NCBI GenBank assembly: GCA_002943765.1
Contig: PQWQ01000007.1
Coordinates: 1,552,501 to 1,616,500 of the forward strand
Source of the DNA: Psoroptes ovis
Taxonomy: Eukaryota > Arthropoda > Arachnida > Sarcoptiformes > Psoroptidae
Length of the DNA: 64,000 nucleotides
Reading direction: 5' to 3'
The notes below the pieces were generated by a model. It saw nothing but the letters and a program-made list of their open reading frames with translations, was not told where the DNA came from and ran no database searches. Positions 60,646-64,000 of this stretch are shown piece after piece; the first letter of the stretch is position 1, and the number at the start of each line of letters is the position of its first letter. The position numbers were made by a program, and so were the translations under genes.

Positions 60646-63041
60646 TCAAATTTTTTGATTAGTATTGATCAAACGGAAGTCATTGGAGTTGATATTGACG
60701 GATGAATCTGTTCTAAGTAATTTTTCTTTAGCTAAACTGATCATATTGATGATTGGTGCTTCAAATAATATCGTAAATATGAATCCGCAGACAAATGAAA
60801 GAAATAATATCGATGAACAATGGTAAATCCATGATAATAGAGACATTTCGATAAGATTTCTTCTTGTACCATGATCAATGTAAATGACAAGGAAATGTGT
60901 TAAATACACTGGATATGTGATCCTCGATAATGGACGTATGACTTTCCAGCTTAAAAATCTGGAAATGATAGATTTTTGTCTAAAAATGCACATTAAAATC
61001 AGTAATGTCAAAACTAAAGCCCAAATTGTGCGATTCAATGGCCATAGTATAGCAGACCAGATCGGGTCAAATGGTCTTCCGTAAAGCCAAGGTGTTAGAC
61101 TATAAATGCAGAATAAATAACCAAATATGATGAGTGGCCAAAATACATTTTGACTCTTCAACCAAATTTGTTTCAAATTTTTGAGATTATTTTTCGTACA
61201 ATAAAATCCAACAAGATAACCAATCAGATAAACATTTGCATGAGACCATGGTTGAAAATTTAGCCAAAGAAATGTACGTAAACTGCCATCTTCATTGATG
61301 AAATCATTTTCCGAAGTTGGTACATAACCAGGTGGAAGATTATTCAGATAAATTATTGTTGCAACGTTACAAATCGATAATATGATAAGTAATTTAATCA
61401 CAATCAATCCGATTCGTTGATTTCGAAGCAATATGATTGTCGGTATTAATGATAACCAATATAATTGCATATCTGCAGCCAAATACCAGATATGTATGCC
61501 ACACTGATCATTCGAATTAAAAATGACATCATGTAAATCATAAATAAATGATAATAATGACCAGCTTACCAAATTATTTGGATCGATTATGTTTTGAACG
61601 AAAAGTAAATGAAGCCACCATGTTTTCTTACATAGTCCACTGATACGTTCAGTCAGTGCATGCCAAATTGGTCCATTAAACATTGATGGTATCAATGTGA
61701 TTAACAATAAATAAATGATCAACTGAGGTGCAAGTCTTATATATCGAAATATTAAATAACCGATCGTAGAAAATCGTCGATAATCACCATCAGTCAGTTT
61801 TATGATGATGTAAGACGACAGAAAACCACTGAAATTTTGAAAGAAAAATCAAATTAATCATTTGACCAGTGAACACAAGTAAACAAAGGTGGCACATACC
61901 TCAAGTAAAAGAAGGTGTCAACTGAATAAAATCCTTTGAGAAATGGATGTAACCATAATGTTGTCATGAACTCTTTGCGCACAAAGATTTGTCCTAAAAT
62001 TCATTGATCAAATGTCAATTAAAATTAAATCAATCGGCTCATTAACTTACTGAATGAATTTGAATGATTCAACGCTAGAGTATGGCCAACAATTACCATA
62101 CAAATTGATAAAAATCGTATACCATGAATACAAGATAGATTATCTTCTTGACCATTGGCAAATAATAATTTTCTCACATTATTTATTGGTGAAAATGATA
62201 GTAAAGCATTTTCCATTGATGAATTGGATTTTTTTCGATAAAACCAATCATAAATGGCCGCAAGAAATGTAATTAGACCGATATTGACAAATGTAAAACT
62301 AGTACAAAATAGAAAAATATCTGATTAAAACTAAACAAATAACCAATCATCATCAACAGCTTACATTGCAATCATTTGCGTATAATTCGGTGTCCATGAT
62401 TCACGTGGTTTTTGCGTACAAAATATCTTATTCAATTTGAGCCCAAATTCTCGGCCAAACCCTTTTTTCGTGAGCAATCGGATATCATTGATGCTGCAAG
62501 AATCGGGCAAACAAATTCCTTTACGTATGTATGAATAATAAAAATATGATGAAACACTCTGAAAATATTCATAAATATTATCATTATATTCGGAATAATT
62601 AGTCGATGGTAATAGATTTGGAGTTGGATGATATAAATTATGTTGTGAAGGCATCGGTTGTGGCATTGGAAATTGTACATCAACAATACAATATTGCGGC
62701 CAAATAATTTCACTTTCAATACTCAAACATTGATCATAATCACCATAATCGGTTAATGTACCGATGAATAAACCATGTGGCAGTGTTGATGCCCATGAAT
62801 TAAACAATTTAAATGCCCATACTCGACGTTCATGAGTCAATGCGTGGATAGATGAATTCAAATCATCGCGACAATGTTTTTCAATACCATTATCATTTAG
62901 ATTGATTTGATCAGGTATGAAAATCTTTGCAATCACATTATCTGGTATGTTTACTAATGATTGCCATAAAAAATTGGTTGAATTTGTGGCATAACATAAG
63001 TGGGAGAATAAAAGAATACAAAATTTAATCACTTTAATCAT
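60646..63041 (-). CDS. NRF-6-like acyltransferase 3 protein
   Basis: Four exons (63041-62365, 62298-62051, 61993-61900, 61828-60646), in phase throughout, about 733 residues. The family (nose resistant to fluoxetine, C. elegans) combines an N-terminal extracellular NRF domain with a multi-pass acyltransferase-3 domain. Roles in lipid or drug uptake are proposed, but the substrate is unknown. Seen here: a signal peptide (FCILLFSHLCYA); the NRF domain with paired cysteines (HCRDDL, DYDQCLSIE, YCIVDVQF, GICLPDSCS); then a membrane anchor. The acyltransferase part has LSCIHGIRFLSICMVIVGHT (the HGIRFLS and GH motif), YSVDTFFYLSGFLSSY, RYIRLAPQL, and WYLAADMQLYWLS with DMQ. About ten membrane helices follow. 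The paired 5S cassettes flank it on both sides. Confidence 0.9.
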
Positions 63042-63357
63042 TGTATCATTGATCGAATATCATTTAAAATGAGATGTGATGATGGATCAAGTTTTTCGAA
63101 CACATTTGTCCAAAGACGGTCAAATTGCGAATTTTGAGATTCAAGTTTTATGTTCGATAAGACAAAATTTATTAGCTTGTATTACCACTTCGAACAGTTT
63201 GAGAGAAAATAATAAAAAATAAAAAATTGCACTTGCCTTGACCATCAAGATATTGTTTCCTCAAAAAAAAAAAAAAAAAAAAAAATGGATCAAAAACTGG
63301 ATCGATTAATTATCACTTGATTTGATAAAATGAAAAGGAAAAAAAATTATTTTAGAA
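63042..63357. other. Spacer, NRF-6 promoter side to 5S cassette 2
   Basis: 316 bp. It carries the NRF-6 promoter side and a 23-A run at 63263-63285. The A-rich end is the T-rich terminator of 5S copy C on the minus strand. Confidence 0.5.
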
Positions 63358-63476
63358 AGCTTACGACACCGAGTGTTCCCAGGTGGTCACCCTCCCAAGT
63401 ACTGACTCGGCTCGACGTTGCTTAACTTCGGTGATCGGACGAGAACCGGTGTACTCAACGTGATATGGTCGTAAGC
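63358..63476 (-). rRNA. 5S rRNA, copy C
   Basis: 119 nt, identical to copy A as far as read, including T in TTGAGTACACC and C in CTCGTCCGATC. ATAAAT lies at -31 to -26. It is head-to-head with copy D. Confidence 0.97.
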
Positions 63477-63671
63477 TGAAACAAATGGTGATTGTGTCTG
63501 CATTTATTTAGACACATTTATCTTCTTGATATTTGAGTTTATATCATTCAATGCCATTGATCATAATGCAAAGCCATTTAATGGCGAAATTCTTTAATCT
63601 TAGTGAATTTAATCATCAATACTGATCAGTCCGAACGACTTTAAATACAGATTTGGCCACTATTTCTTTCA
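63477..63671. promoter_or_regulatory. 5S divergent spacer, cassette 2
   Basis: 195 bp, the same length as the first spacer and differing at only about a dozen positions. The upstream hexamers are ATAAAT (copy C) and TTAAAT (copy D), both at -31 to -26. Confidence 0.8.
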
Positions 63672-63790
63672 GCTTACGACCATATCACGTTGAGAACACC
63701 GGTTCTCGTCCGATCACCGAAGTTAAGCAACGTCGAGCCGAGTCAGTACTTGGGAGGGTGACCACCTGGGAACACTCGGTGTCGTAAGCT
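63672..63790 (+). rRNA. 5S rRNA, copy D
   Basis: 119 nt with A in TTGAGAACACC as in copy B, but C in CTCGTCCGATC. TTAAAT at -31 to -26. T runs at about 63796-63826 follow. Confidence 0.97.
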
Positions 63791-64000
63791 TTCCCATTTT
63801 TGTCCATCTCATTTTTTTTTTTTTTTTATCACTCAGTATAAAATTTCAATGTAAAAGGAATTGCAATTTGAATTTTTTTCTTAGTTTTTGAAATCGATAG
63901 CAAAAACACATGTTGAGTCGATAGTAAACAATCGATTGTTTTGCATGTGATTTCATGAATTTTTTGAAAAAAAATAATGTCAATTGTAAATAAATTCAAA
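63791..64000. other. Right window edge
   Basis: 210 bp of AT-rich sequence with T runs downstream of 5S copy D. Nothing else is visible. Confidence 0.5.

Overview
This is nuclear DNA of a small-genome, very AT-rich arthropod. Genes have short GT-AG introns (mostly 60-120 bp), metazoan orthologues (WAPL, NAA25, PGGT1B, VKOR, TMTC, ABCB7, inositol-3-phosphate synthase, an NRF-6 acyltransferase and a gustatory-receptor-like 7TM protein), pervasive GAT/ATC, AAT and CAA microsatellites inside and outside exons, and 5S rRNA genes. The style fits an acariform mite, such as an astigmatid dust or scab mite. That assignment is inference, not a database match. All exon boundaries were placed by eye from reading frame, splice sites and family knowledge. 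Phases close to an uninterrupted reading frame in every multi-exon model given.

Layout. 1-3402 holds no convincing gene. 3403-12569 is a compact minus-strand block: PGGT1B, NAA25 and WAPL in tandem with about 360 bp between them. A divergent promoter region (12570-13130) leads into plus-strand VKOR and TMTC. TMTC converges with, and probably overlaps at its 3' end, a minus-strand bHLH factor (16546-20505). Its last helix is on a 49-nt exon. After a 3.2 kb gap comes a glycine/histidine/serine-rich secreted protein (23732-26240).

From 26241 to about 43900 the window is gene-poor. It contains one small four-helix membrane protein (37641-38021), a 5'-truncated LINE with target-site duplication (32913-33553), short mariner-like and piggyBac-like MITEs, microsatellites and a few weak ORFs. 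43925-48491 holds three membrane-protein genes: an EGF/EB-like type I receptor-like protein, a convergent single-pass protein, and a gustatory-receptor-like chemoreceptor. A piggyBac-like MITE (49085-49239) follows. Next comes a large Asn/Ser-rich protein of unknown function, divergent from intronless ABCB7, which itself converges with ISYNA1 (55837-57693).

The right end carries two copies of a cassette with two head-to-head 5S rRNA genes around a 195-bp spacer. The cassettes bracket an NRF-6-type acyltransferase gene (60646-63041). All four 5S genes have a TATA-like TAAAT at exactly -31 to -26, and the two orientations keep separate diagnostic bases. This suggests the cassette was duplicated as one unit. 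This cassette pair is the most distinctive structure in the window. I saw no CRISPR array, tRNA gene, bacterial operon or obvious novel defence-type system.
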